The position numbers and the translations under genes were made by a program. From Rhodoflexus caldus (lineage in GTDB: Bacteria > Bacteroidota > Bacteroidia > Cytophagales > Thermoflexibacteraceae), in assembly GCF_021206925.1 (NCBI RefSeq), contig NZ_JAJPRF010000004.1, forward strand, positions 248,001-312,000: DNA of 64,000 bases. Reading direction: 5' to 3'. Positions 34,107 to 43,017 of the stretch are shown one piece after another. The notes beneath the pieces are model-generated. The model saw only the letters and a list, made by a program, of their open reading frames with translations, was not told the origin of the DNA and did not search any database. How positions within the stretch are numbered: the first letter of the stretch is position 1; the number at the start of each line of letters is the position of its first letter.

Positions 34107-35099
34107 ATGAAGCGGTACTTGTTGCCGATTGTTATTCTATTGTCTGTTGTTTGGGCTTGCTCCAAAGAAAAAGAAGCGCCCGATGTTTCACACATAGCCG
34201 TAAACCTGTCGCTTATCAGGTTGGAAGGCGAAATTGCTGCCATCAGCAATGAGGAAGAGGCGCGACAATTTTTGGACAAATACCCTGCATTTGCCAATAC
34301 GTTTCTGTTCCGCAACCGCCTGAACAACGACGCCGTGCCCATTAGCGACATGTTGCGGCTGGGGCGCAGCGAGTACATAGATACGCTAACAATGGAGGCG
34401 CAGGCCTACTTTGGCAATATGGCAGCTATCAAAGCAGAATTGGAGCAAGCCTTCCGCATGGTTAAATACTACTACCCTGATTTTCAGGTGCCGGTTGTTT
34501 ACACCATGATAACAGGCTATGGCAACGACTTGGCCGTTTCCGACTCGGCCATTTTTATCGGGCTGGATTATTTTATGGGGCAGGCTTCGCGCTACCGTTC
34601 CCCCGACCCTAACTATATTTTCACGCACTACCGAAAAGAGTTGATTGCCCCGGCAGTCATACTGATGCTTTCGGCACGCTATAATCAAATTGACGAAAGC
34701 AACCAAACGCTGCTCAACCAGATGATTGCCTACGGTAAAGCCTATGAGTTCACCTCGGAAATGTTGCCCCACGTACCCGACTCGCTCATTATCCGCTATA
34801 CGGCACGGGAAGTTACCGACTCTTACGACAATCAGGATGTCATATGGGCACATTTTGTTAAGAACAATTTGTTTTTTGAAACCGGGCAAATAGCAAGCAA
34901 ACGGTATATTGAGCATCGTCCGCATACGTTTGAGATAGGCGACGAATGCCCGGGACGAATCGGCACATGGTTAGGCTGGCAAATTGTGCGTTCCTACATG
35001 AAAACTCACCCTGAAATAACACTGCCCCAACTGATGGCGGAACGCAACGTGCAAAAAATATTTGAAGAGTCGGGCTACAAGCCGCAAAGAGCGCAATAG
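34107..35099 (+). CDS. gldB: Gliding motility lipoprotein GldB
   Basis: The product (330 residues) starts with a lipoprotein signal, MKRYLLPIVILLSVVWAC, with Cys18 as the lipid site. The body matches GldB by its sequence of features: an RLEGEIAAI opening, a central block RMVKYYYPDFQVPVVYTMITG and the FIGLDYFMGQ phrase, a late segment around CPGRIGTWLGWQIVRSYM and a final QKIFEESGYKP. GldB is a membrane lipoprotein needed for gliding in Flavobacterium; its exact role is unsettled. A start at 34098 (MQTMKRY) is also possible. It is convergent with the gldE-like gene, 15 bases apart, which puts two gliding genes face to face. Confidence 0.83.
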   Translation: MKRYLLPIVILLSVVWACSKEKEAPDVSHIAVNLSLIRLEGEIAAISNEEEARQFLDKYPAFANTFLFRNRLNNDAVPISDMLRLGRSEYIDTLTMEAQAYFGNMAAIKAELEQAFRMVKYYYPDFQVPVVYTMITGYGNDLAVSDSAIFIGLDYFMGQASRYRSPDPNYIFTHYRKELIAPAVILMLSARYNQIDESNQTLLNQMIAYGKAYEFTSEMLPHVPDSLIIRYTAREVTDSYDNQDVIWAHFVKNNLFFETGQIASKRYIEHRPHTFEIGDECPGRIGTWLGWQIVRSYMKTHPEITLPQLMAERNVQKIFEESGYKPQRAQ

Positions 35100-35114
35100 C
35101 TGCCTTCACATGCG

Positions 35115-36422
35115 TCAAAATACCGGACGTATGGAAGGCAGTTCTTCCATATTTTTGATTTCCACCTTTACCTTATTGATGCGCGTTTCCTGCGTGGAAA
35201 GAATGGTAAAGACAAAATCCGCAGTTTCTATAACATCGCCTTGCTTGGGAATATTTTCAACAATGGAAATCAGATAGCCGCCCAGCGTGTCATAATCGCC
35301 GGTGGGCAGCCCCCACTGCAAGTGTTCGTTGATGTAGTCAATTTCCAAGCGTGCGCTGAGGATATAGGTGGCAGCATCTACCTTTTTGATGTCTTCCTGC
35401 ACAATGTCAAACTCATCATGTATCTCTCCAAAAATTTCTTCCATGATGTCTTCTATGCTGACAACCCCCGCTGTGCCGCCAAATTCGTCTAACACAACGG
35501 CAATGCTTTTATGCTCGGCAATAAAATCAACCATCAATTCATTGGCAGGCATGGTTTCGGGCACCATAATAACCGTAGAAAGTATTTCGTCTATGCTTTG
35601 CGGCTTTTTAAACAATGCCATCGCATGGCAATAGCCAATGATGTTGTCTATTGTTTCGTCGTAAACAAAGATTTTGGAGTGCCCGCTTTCTATAAATGCC
35701 TTTTTGAGGGCTTCCAAACCATCTTCTTTATCAACGGCTACCATCTCGGTGCGCGGGCGCATACACTCCCGCACCTTAATGGACTTGAAAGAAAGCGCAT
35801 TGGAAAATATTTTGGTATCAACGTTGGTTTCCCTGTCTTCGCTGCGGTTTAGGTTGCCAATGTAATGGTTCAGGTCGGTAAGGCCGAAAGCAGGGTTGGC
35901 TTCGGAGTATTCCAGCCGCAAAACCCTCGTAATCACGAGCTTGGTCAATGATACAACAACATAAACAAAGGGATACAGTATCAGATAGAACAGGTGGATG
36001 GGCAGCGCAAAAATTGCCAGCAATTTATCGGGATTGATTAATGAGATGCTCTTGGGCATAAATTCGGCAACTGCCAGCACCAACAGCGTAGAAAGCATTG
36101 ATTGCAGAACAATAAATGCAATTTCAGCAGTTGTACCCTTCATTTGCAGCACCTGCCCGACAAAGTACATCACTTGGGGGTCTAATATTTGCGACATGTA
36201 GATGCCATATACCACCAGCGTGATGGTATTGCCGATGAGCATGGCCGTAATAAACAAAGAAGGGCGGTTGTAGTAGCGGGCTATAATATCTGCCCAAAAT
36301 ACGCCCTTGTTTTTTTGCAGCGTGATGTGCAACTTATTGGCTGAGATAAACGCTAACTCTATGCCCGAAAAAAAGGCAGACAATACAAGCGAGAGTATAA
36401 CAATAACAATTGCCGTATTCAT
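35115..36422 (-). CDS. gldE: CNNM/CBS/CorC-HlyC membrane protein, GldE-like
   Basis: The 435-residue protein has an N-terminal CNNM domain with four hydrophobic helices (about 1-190, with SAFFSGIELAFISANKL and LIGNTITLVVYG), a CBS pair (about 210-330, with MRPRTEMVAVDKEDGL and GHSKIFVYDETIDNIIGYCH), and a CorC/HlyC domain (about 345-425, with YILSARLEIDYINEHLQWGL and GGYLISIVENIPKQGDVIE). The same architecture occurs in magnesium or cobalt efflux-type proteins and in GldE of gliding Bacteroidota. The GldE name rests on the phrasing of the CBS block and on gldB next door. It is the last gene of the recO-lptC-77-residue protein operon; its ATG overlaps the preceding stop. Confidence 0.8.
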   Translation of the reverse strand: MNTAIVIVILSLVLSAFFSGIELAFISANKLHITLQKNKGVFWADIIARYYNRPSLFITAMLIGNTITLVVYGIYMSQILDPQVMYFVGQVLQMKGTTAEIAFIVLQSMLSTLLVLAVAEFMPKSISLINPDKLLAIFALPIHLFYLILYPFVYVVVSLTKLVITRVLRLEYSEANPAFGLTDLNHYIGNLNRSEDRETNVDTKIFSNALSFKSIKVRECMRPRTEMVAVDKEDGLEALKKAFIESGHSKIFVYDETIDNIIGYCHAMALFKKPQSIDEILSTVIMVPETMPANELMVDFIAEHKSIAVVLDEFGGTAGVVSIEDIMEEIFGEIHDEFDIVQEDIKKVDAATYILSARLEIDYINEHLQWGLPTGDYDTLGGYLISIVENIPKQGDVIETADFVFTILSTQETRINKVKVEIKNMEELPSIRPVF

Positions 36423-36652
36423 CGGGAACGCTGCCTTGGTTTAACTGATTTGGGGCTTTTCTTTTCGGTCGGCGTGTCTTTAACTGCCGCCTGCCGATAG
36501 CGATTGCTACGGAGTTTGTAGTAAAACAACAACGCAGCTATCAGCATAAAAATCCAATAGCTTGCCATTACACCATACAGAAAGGACTGGTGCACGCCAA
36601 TGACAAATAAGGCAACGGCAACTGACAAAATAATCACCTGTTCTAACTTCAT
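36419..36652 (-). CDS. 77-residue membrane protein, hypothetical
   Basis: Two hydrophobic helices (VIILSVAVALFVIGVHQSF and YWIFMLIAALLFYYKL) are followed by a strongly basic Lys/Arg/Pro-rich tail (about 48-77) that should lie in the cytoplasm. The frame starts 10 bases after the lptC stop and its stop codon overlaps the gldE-like start, so it is translationally coupled to it. The coupling and clean gene fit make it a real gene. I do not recognise the family; a small partner of LptC or GldE is possible. Confidence 0.75.
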   Translation of the reverse strand: MKLEQVIILSVAVALFVIGVHQSFLYGVMASYWIFMLIAALLFYYKLRSNRYRQAAVKDTPTEKKSPKSVKPRQRSR

Positions 36653-36662
36653 AGGGAAATTA

Positions 36663-37244
36663 TTAAGGGTTCAGAGAAAATGTCCCCGATGGCCGCAATA
36701 TACGGTAACGGCTAAAACTTTCGTCAGAAACCAACCCGACTCCTTCGAGCATTTCGTTGGGCGTAACGATTTTAATGGGCTTATCGGTGCGAATTTCGCG
36801 TTTGGGCTGATCCCAGTCTAATTGGGTGGTGTAGAGTCGTTGGTTCAGTTCCAGATTTTCCACCACAATATTTCCGAAGGCCTGATACAACTGTCGCGTT
36901 TTATCATAACTGCCCGAATCGCCGCGCAGGGTGCTGATTTTTTTGCCGTAGGCATCGTAGCGGCTGATTTTGACGCCTTTGGGATATTTCACATCGCCGT
37001 TTTGAAAAATGAACTGTTCGGGCGCTTCAATTTTCAATTGGATAATGGCATTATCGCTGTAAAGTGTTTCTACGCCCCGAAATTCCACCAACGGGCCGTT
37101 GTATTGTACCTTAACTTTCTTCTTGCGCAATTCCTGATTATTGCAGGCACTCAACAGAAAAACTGTTGCCATGCACAGCATAGCTTTATGCCAACTTTTG
37201 TATTTCACCGTGCGGTTATTGGTTGCAATGACAAAATTACGCAT
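36663..37244 (-). CDS. lptC: LptC-like lipopolysaccharide export lipoprotein
   Basis: The 193-residue product has a lipobox (MLCMATVFLLSACNNQ, Cys about 34) and then the LptC jelly-roll: EFRGVETLYSDNAIIQLKIE, YPKGVKISRYDAYGKKISTL, GDSGSYDKTRQLYQAFGNIV and ERLYTTQLDWDQ-type phrases. In this family LptC takes lipopolysaccharide from the LptBFG transporter and hands it to LptA and LptD; Bacteroidota forms are often lipoproteins. The start could be M1 or M22; the lipobox lies better with M22, which would give about 172 residues. It follows recO by 27 bases; the outer-membrane partner is at 1694-4435. Confidence 0.87.
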   Translation of the reverse strand: MRNFVIATNNRTVKYKSWHKAMLCMATVFLLSACNNQELRKKKVKVQYNGPLVEFRGVETLYSDNAIIQLKIEAPEQFIFQNGDVKYPKGVKISRYDAYGKKISTLRGDSGSYDKTRQLYQAFGNIVVENLELNQRLYTTQLDWDQPKREIRTDKPIKIVTPNEMLEGVGLVSDESFSRYRILRPSGTFSLNP

Positions 37245-37271
37245 AAAATTGCGAGCAATCGCTGTAAGCCG

Positions 37272-37952
37272 CTACAAATTGCGCAGCACGGCCAGCGAGT
37301 TTAGCGTGCCGAAGTTTTCGTAGTGCAGGGCAAAGAAGGCAGTGAGCGCATCCAGCAAAAGTGACCTGTGCGCCGCAACGGCAGCGTTTGTTGTGCCGTA
37401 AGGCATTTCCAATAGCTGACGATAGGCGGCACCGTGTTCGGCCAAACTGAACGGTATGCGGGCGGTTTGCAGTTGCTCGGCCAGCGACTCGGCAGAGTCA
37501 GCACCAAAGCCCAGCAAAGTTGCCAGCCGCACCAGAAAGACCAGATGAAAAAGGTCTTCGCCGGTAGTCAGGTTGTCAAAAGTTACCAGACTTTCAAACA
37601 AGAACTTAAAAAGTGCCTCGTCTTCCTTTTCTTCCTTCAAGGTTTTGCCAAGTATTTCGGCCAAAAACAACGCAACCGAGGTTTTGGTAACGGAAAAAGG
37701 AATATGGCGGTAAGGATACGCCAATCGGGCATCCGATATGCGTTGCAACCCCGCATCGGGTTTCTCGTAAACGGTCAGCTCGAGCAGGGTGAGCGGCTGA
37801 TAAAGGGCTATTTTACTGCTCCCTTTGCTGCTGCGCACGCTATTGACAATATAGGAACGCAAGCCCAGTGTTTCGGTGTAAACCTTAACAATCAGCGAGG
37901 TTTCGCGGTAGCGCAAAAAGTTGATGACGATTCCCCTTGTTTTAACCAGCAT
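37272..37952 (-). CDS. recO: DNA repair protein RecO
   Basis: The 226-residue protein starts with the RecO OB-fold (MLVKTRGIVINFLRYRETSL, then VYTETLGLRSYIVNSVRSS and LYQPLTLLELTVY) and continues as the helical RecO C-terminal domain. RecO loads RecA onto SSB-covered single-stranded DNA together with RecR. The four-cysteine zinc site of many RecO proteins is missing, as is usual in Bacteroidota members I recall. It heads a leftward four-gene operon with lptC, a small membrane protein and gldE; its start faces the crotonase gene, with 76 bases between. Confidence 0.9.
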   Translation of the reverse strand: MLVKTRGIVINFLRYRETSLIVKVYTETLGLRSYIVNSVRSSKGSSKIALYQPLTLLELTVYEKPDAGLQRISDARLAYPYRHIPFSVTKTSVALFLAEILGKTLKEEKEDEALFKFLFESLVTFDNLTTGEDLFHLVFLVRLATLLGFGADSAESLAEQLQTARIPFSLAEHGAAYRQLLEMPYGTTNAAVAAHRSLLLDALTAFFALHYENFGTLNSLAVLRNL

Positions 37953-37994
37953 AAGTTTCTGTCAGATATCCGATGGGCGGCAGATGGTATGTCT

Positions 37995-38002
37995 TACCTT
38001 TG
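37995..38002 (+). promoter_or_regulatory. -7 box of the crotonase gene
   Basis: TACCTTTG matches TAnnTTTG exactly and ends 26 bases before ATG 38029. Its place supports that start over in-frame codons further up. Confidence 0.55.
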
Positions 38003-38028
38003 CACTCAATCTCAACACTTCATCGCAC

Positions 38029-38802
38029 ATGCAATCTATTATCTACCATGCCGAGGGGCGCATCGCTTATATTACCCTGAACCGCCCCGAAAAACGCAAT
38101 GCGTTCAGCCGTCAGTTGGTCAGCGAACTGAAAGAGGCTTTTGCCGCCGCCGCTGCCGATGATGCCATAAAAGTAGTGATATTGCGTGCCGAAGGCAAAG
38201 TTTTTTGCGCCGGTGCCGACTTGGACTATCTGCAAAATCTGCAAGGGCTTTCCTACGAAGAAAACTTGGAAGATTCTACCTACCTGAAAGAACTCTACCT
38301 GCAAATTTATCGCCTGCCCAAAGTGGTTATTGCACAGGTACAGGGGCACGCAATAGCAGGCGGCTGCGGACTTGCCACCGTCTGCGACTGGGTTATTGCC
38401 GTTCCCGAAGCCAAATTTGGCTATACGGAGGTAAAAATCGGTTTTATTCCTGCCATAGTGATGGTTTTTCTGCTGCGCAAAATCGGAGAAGGGCGCGCCA
38501 AGGAATTGCTGCTCTCAGGCGACCTCATCAGTGCCGAAAAGGCCATGCAGTTTGGTTTTGTCAATGAAATTATTCCGGCAGAAAACCTGCAACAGCGCGT
38601 GCGCGAACTTGCCGAGCACCTTTGCACAAGCAACTCGGCACAGGCCATGGCAGCCACCAAGCAAATGATTGCCGATGTGCCATCCATGACCTTGGAAGAA
38701 GCGCTTGCCCATGCGGCCGCTCAAAACGCTGCTGCGCGTGCCACACCGGACTGCAAACGCGGTATTGCGGCATTTTTGAGCAAAGAGTCGCTGGCATGGT
38801 AG
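38029..38802 (+). CDS. Enoyl-CoA hydratase/isomerase family protein (crotonase fold)
   Basis: The product (257 residues) shows crotonase motifs in order: YITLNRPEKRNAFS near 13, GKVFCAGADLDYLQNL (oxyanion-hole segment), and AQVQGHAIAGGCGLATVCD, then KFGYTEVKIGFIPAIV. The two residues that act as acid/base in enoyl-CoA hydratase 1 are Glu; here the first position follows GGCGL and the second is near EVKIGF with Glu present, so hydratase activity is likely. Substrates could be fatty acid or branched-chain intermediates; the ketoacid E1 (48583) and icmF (62891) genes in the window fit branched-chain catabolism. The SpoIIE gene converges 4 bases beyond the stop. Confidence 0.85.
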   Translation: MQSIIYHAEGRIAYITLNRPEKRNAFSRQLVSELKEAFAAAAADDAIKVVILRAEGKVFCAGADLDYLQNLQGLSYEENLEDSTYLKELYLQIYRLPKVVIAQVQGHAIAGGCGLATVCDWVIAVPEAKFGYTEVKIGFIPAIVMVFLLRKIGEGRAKELLLSGDLISAEKAMQFGFVNEIIPAENLQQRVRELAEHLCTSNSAQAMAATKQMIADVPSMTLEEALAHAAAQNAAARATPDCKRGIAAFLSKESLAW

Positions 38803-38806
38803 GGAG

Positions 38807-41800
38807 TTACACCATCAAGCCCACCAGCAAAATATCATCTACCTGCGCCTCGCTGCCCATCCAGTCGGTGAGGTGCTTGTCAAAGGCCGCCTGCTGTTGA
38901 TGAATCGGTAAAGCCCCTACCCGCTCGCAAAGGTCGCGGAAATGCTTTATCATCAGTTTGTGGTTGTTCGCTCCGCCAATCTGGTCGGCGTAACCGTCGG
39001 TGAACATATACAGCACATCACCTGCGTGTACGTCTATTGTCTGTGCGGAAAACAGTCGTTCCGTTTCTTTTTGGAATCCGCCGATTGACAAGCGGTCTGC
39101 CTTGTACTCGGTCAGTATGCTGTTGCGAACCAGATACAGCGAGTTGCGCGCACCGGAAAACTGGACGGTACTTGCCAGCGGGTCATAAACAATCACCGAC
39201 ATATCCATACCGTCGCGGTTGATGCCTTTTTCCTGTTGCAGGGCTTCCCGCACGTGTTGGTGCATGGCATTGAGAATCATTGCCGTGTCGGGTTGAGACT
39301 GCTCGGCTGCAATGCTGTTGAGGAATGAAGTACCCAACATACTCATCATCGCACCGGGAACGCCGTGCCCTGTACAATCCACTACGGCAACTATTATTTT
39401 GCCCTGTTTTTCGGCAAACCAGTAAAAATCGCCGCTGACAATATCGCGCGGGCGATTCAGGATAAAATAGCCTGAAAAAAAGCGGGATAGTTCGTTTGCA
39501 TCGGGCAGCATGGCATCCTGAATGCGGCGGGCATAGCGAATGCTGCTTTCCGTGTTTTCCTGTTGCAGGCGAATCTGGTCGCGCTGCATTTCTATTTCGC
39601 GGTTTTGCTGCTGTACCCGCGCCAAAGTGCGGCTCAGTTCGTTGTTCAAATCAAACAACTGCTCGTTGGCATGGCTCAGTTCGGCAGATTTTTGCTGAAT
39701 AACCTCGTTCTGAGTCTTAATCTGTGCCAGCGTAGCCTCCAACTCTGCATTGGCACTGCTCAACTCTTGTGTGCGCAGGGCAACCTGTTGCGCCAGTGTG
39801 GCTTTTTCGTTGGCAACGGCACGCAACCGCCACTCGCCAATCAGCCAAATCACCAGAATGGCAACCACAATGTACAGCGCATAGGCAACCACCGTCCGAT
39901 ACCACGGTGCCTTAATGGCAAAGTGGTACTCTGCCTCGCTGCTGATATTGCCGAAAACATCGCGGGCACGCACCCGAAACACATAATGACCTTCGGCAAG
40001 GTTGGTGTACTCCTTGTAGCGGCTGTCGCTCCACTCGCTCCATTCTTTTTCCAAACCGTCCAATTTGCATTGGAATCGGTTGGCATGGGGACTGTTAAAG
40101 GCGGTAGCCGTAAAATCAAACCGAATCCGATTCCACTCGTAGGGCAGGTCTGGACTGAAAACAGCAGACTGTTCAGTTACCGCAAGCCCTTCTTTATTGG
40201 CAAAGTTGCCGTAGAACAAAGTTGAATCTTGCCCGATACTTACGCGCCGTATCAATGCGCGGAAAGTAAAATCCGTGGAAATATTTTCCTTGCGCTCGTA
40301 GCGGTAAATCCCATTGATATCGCTGAACCAAACGGCGGAGCTGTCGCCCGTGTAAATTGCCTGAACGGCATGTAGCTCGTCCAAACGGTTCAACGAACCG
40401 GGGCGATACACATAGCCGTTATCCGTTTTTTGCAGGAAACCCGCCTCTATCTTGCCCCGATGCGCAGAAAACAGCCAAATATTGCCCTTGGGGTCGGTAG
40501 CAGGAAGCATTACTTTACGGCCTTCGCTGTTGAAAGGTTGGTCAAATGCACTGTCGGGGACAAACTTGCCGCCTTCGTATTTGTAAATGCCGCGCTCGGT
40601 GGCTACCCGAATTTGACCTTTGATAAGAAACAGGTGGTTATCGGCAAGCGATGGCAGCCCCTCTGCCGTTCCCAAACGGCGAATCTGAGGAGTCATGCTG
40701 AACTTGTAGCTGCTGCCCTTGGCAAAGTCAATCAGGTAGATGCCGTTGTTCAGCGTGGCAGCCCATACGTTGCCGTCCTTATCTTCTTTGATGTGGCGGA
40801 TATCGTCGCGCAGGCCTTCAAACTTCCCCTCGTCTATCCAGTTGCCGTTTTTGCGGTAGATGCAGCGCATACTGTACGCCGAACCTACAAACACGCGGTC
40901 GGGGTCTATGTGCGAACGTTCAAAGCAAAAAATATTGGGGGGCGTAGATTCTTCGCCAATGTCGCCGACAGCATCGCCGCGCAGCAACTTAACCCCCATA
41001 AAAGTACCGACAAGCAAATCCTTGTCCACAGGCAACAATGCCCAACAGTCCAACTTGAACCCCTGCACCGGCTCAAACTGTGCGTCGTAAAAACGGCGGG
41101 TGGCTGCCGCATGTGTCAACTCGCGGGGTGCCAAACGAAAAAGACCGCTCAAAGTAGCTACATACAGTTTGCCCTGATGCTTGGCAATGGCATTAACGGC
41201 TCCTTTCAGTTGCTGGTACTGCTCGTTATACAACTGAAATTCAGAGGGATACTCCATACGGGCAATACCGTTATACATCCCCATCCAAAGCCCGTTTTGT
41301 CCATCTTCGGCAAAAGACAGCACAAAGTCATCCGCCAAGCCGTTGCGTTTGTTATAGATGCCCTGCAATTTGCCGTTTTCATCAATCATCAGCACCCCTA
41401 CGCCGAGCATACCGACAGCCAGCGTTTTGTTGTTTTTACCGTAGTTAATCCACTGTGCGTTGTAGCTTCTGAAATCGCGCAGCAATTCGTCCGCCTCTGT
41501 GTTCCACTTAACTATTTTACCCTGTTGCGTAGTGTAAAGCCCCATGTTTTGCACGCAAATCAGCAACTCGTTGGTACCCCACGGCAATACCTGACTGATG
41601 AGGGAAGCGGAAAACATGTCTGTGTCTTTAACGGGAACTAATTTGCTGCCTACCCACTTCATTAGGCCGCGGTCGCTTTGCTGCACATAAAACTGGTCGC
41701 GCACGGCAAAACCGAAACTAAAAAACGTTTCTGCCGGAACAATCTGCAAATACGGCTGCCCTTTGTTTTCTTTCAAAATAAAAACGGATTCGTCGGCCTG

Positions 41801-42226
41801 AAAAAATACGCCCTCTGTGAGGCAATTAACCGTCCATACTTCACCGAATGAGCGTTTGTCGGCAGGAAGCAGGCTTTGCAGCGACTGGTAACGCATACGC
41901 CCAAGCGAATCTACCTGCAAATAACCGAAATGCCCTACGCCTCCGGCATAAATCCGCCCTTTGGCATCTCTTGCCAACGTGCGGACAGCACCGCCCGTTT
42001 TGATAAGTTTCCACTGATTGCCATCGTACTCCAATATGCCGTTATCGTTGCCAAAATAGAGGATTCCTCGCCCGTCTTGCACGATAGCCCAGTTAGCCAT
42101 GCCGGCTTTGTATTCTTTGGGGAGGTAATTATGTATAAAAGGCATACCGCGCTCGTTTGTTTGCCCGCATACCATACAGGTGCAGGCCAGCAGCGCTGCC
42201 AGCAGTAATACCAATCGCTTTGTCAT
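38807..42226 (-). CDS. Beta-propeller sensor with SpoIIE-family phosphatase output
   Basis: The 1139-residue protein has a signal peptide (1-21), a two-component-regulator propeller sensor (about 30-690, with repeats such as YFGNDNGILEYDGNQWKLI and GRIYAGGVGHFGYLQVD), a Y_Y_Y-type Ig domain (about 690-770, FQCKLDGLEKEWSEW), a transmembrane helix (about 775-797), a coiled coil (about 805-900) and a PP2C/SpoIIE domain (about 900-1139) with all metal residues visible: SGDFYWF, VVDCTGHGVPGAMMS, MFTDGYADQ. The outside propeller should control a cytoplasmic Ser/Thr phosphatase. Its target may be a STAS-type protein such as those at 33607 or 56282, but no direct link is shown. Confidence 0.9.
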   Translation of the reverse strand: MTKRLVLLLAALLACTCMVCGQTNERGMPFIHNYLPKEYKAGMANWAIVQDGRGILYFGNDNGILEYDGNQWKLIKTGGAVRTLARDAKGRIYAGGVGHFGYLQVDSLGRMRYQSLQSLLPADKRSFGEVWTVNCLTEGVFFQADESVFILKENKGQPYLQIVPAETFFSFGFAVRDQFYVQQSDRGLMKWVGSKLVPVKDTDMFSASLISQVLPWGTNELLICVQNMGLYTTQQGKIVKWNTEADELLRDFRSYNAQWINYGKNNKTLAVGMLGVGVLMIDENGKLQGIYNKRNGLADDFVLSFAEDGQNGLWMGMYNGIARMEYPSEFQLYNEQYQQLKGAVNAIAKHQGKLYVATLSGLFRLAPRELTHAAATRRFYDAQFEPVQGFKLDCWALLPVDKDLLVGTFMGVKLLRGDAVGDIGEESTPPNIFCFERSHIDPDRVFVGSAYSMRCIYRKNGNWIDEGKFEGLRDDIRHIKEDKDGNVWAATLNNGIYLIDFAKGSSYKFSMTPQIRRLGTAEGLPSLADNHLFLIKGQIRVATERGIYKYEGGKFVPDSAFDQPFNSEGRKVMLPATDPKGNIWLFSAHRGKIEAGFLQKTDNGYVYRPGSLNRLDELHAVQAIYTGDSSAVWFSDINGIYRYERKENISTDFTFRALIRRVSIGQDSTLFYGNFANKEGLAVTEQSAVFSPDLPYEWNRIRFDFTATAFNSPHANRFQCKLDGLEKEWSEWSDSRYKEYTNLAEGHYVFRVRARDVFGNISSEAEYHFAIKAPWYRTVVAYALYIVVAILVIWLIGEWRLRAVANEKATLAQQVALRTQELSSANAELEATLAQIKTQNEVIQQKSAELSHANEQLFDLNNELSRTLARVQQQNREIEMQRDQIRLQQENTESSIRYARRIQDAMLPDANELSRFFSGYFILNRPRDIVSGDFYWFAEKQGKIIVAVVDCTGHGVPGAMMSMLGTSFLNSIAAEQSQPDTAMILNAMHQHVREALQQEKGINRDGMDMSVIVYDPLASTVQFSGARNSLYLVRNSILTEYKADRLSIGGFQKETERLFSAQTIDVHAGDVLYMFTDGYADQIGGANNHKLMIKHFRDLCERVGALPIHQQQAAFDKHLTDWMGSEAQVDDILLVGLMV

Positions 42227-42345
42227 ACTTAAAATTAGTCGTGAATCAATTGCCTGTCAAATTTACATCAAGATTTGTTGAATGAGAGAGTGAAAAAAAT
42301 TTGCTACATTCAGCCCATTATTCACAAACCAACAAACGAATTTTT

Positions 42346-43017
42346 ATGAACAAATCTTTCAAAATGAGCATAGCTGCCCTTGCGTTAGTAGCCGTGCTTG
42401 CCGCTTGCGGAGGTTCTAAGCCCGAAAATCAGGAAATGGAAGAGGGCGAAGAAGTAGGCGTTACCAACATGCTCGACAAAGCCGAAGACATGATAAAAGC
42501 TGCCGAACAGTCGCAAAAAGACGCTAACAAAAAGTTAGAAGAGCGCATCAAACGCGGGGATACGCTTGCTATCCCTTACAGCGAATTGGGCAAATTTTTA
42601 CCTGACGAAATTGACGGCTACAAAGCCGAAGGAGAAGCAAAAGGCGAAACGACCAGTATGCCCGGCATGAGTGTTTCGGTTGTACGCAAAAGACTTACCA
42701 AAGGGCAGGACTACGTGAACATTGAGTTGAGCGACTACAACGGCGGCGCAAATGCTGTTTCGCAGGGTGCACTGACTATGTTCAGCATGGCTGCCGAAAT
42801 ATCCATGGAAAACAACGATATGAAGCAGACGGGCTTTAAACAGGGTGAGGATATCAAAGGCTCGCTGATTTATCAGAAAAACAGGCAGGTAGCCGAATTA
42901 AGTGCCGTCATCGGCGGCCGATTCCTTGTTAAAATGGAAGCCAACAACCAGAAAGACACAGAAAAGTTGAAAGAATACTTCCAAAAAATCTCCTTAAACG
43001 AATTGGCAGCCCGCTAA
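42346..43017 (+). CDS. Hypothetical lipoprotein
   Basis: The product (223 residues from ATG 42346) has a lipobox (MSIAALALVAVLAACGG), an acidic linker, a helical stretch (MLDKAEDMIKAAEQSQKDAN) and a compact domain (LGKFLPDEIDGYKAEG, YVNIELSDYNGG, then QKNRQVAELSAVIGGRFLVK). The family is unfamiliar; the last block resembles proteins that handle a small hydrophobic or lipid ligand, but no function is claimed. The last 4 bases overlap the convergent recN. An in-frame TTG at 42301 is rejected because the lipoprotein signal begins later. Confidence 0.7.
   Translation: MNKSFKMSIAALALVAVLAACGGSKPENQEMEEGEEVGVTNMLDKAEDMIKAAEQSQKDANKKLEERIKRGDTLAIPYSELGKFLPDEIDGYKAEGEAKGETTSMPGMSVSVVRKRLTKGQDYVNIELSDYNGGANAVSQGALTMFSMAAEISMENNDMKQTGFKQGEDIKGSLIYQKNRQVAELSAVIGGRFLVKMEANNQKDTEKLKEYFQKISLNELAAR

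Noticed and set aside
40430-41641. 403-codon plus-strand frame within the propeller/SpoIIE gene
   Set aside because: Antisense to a gene with complete domain structure; the translation has no recognisable motif or signal.
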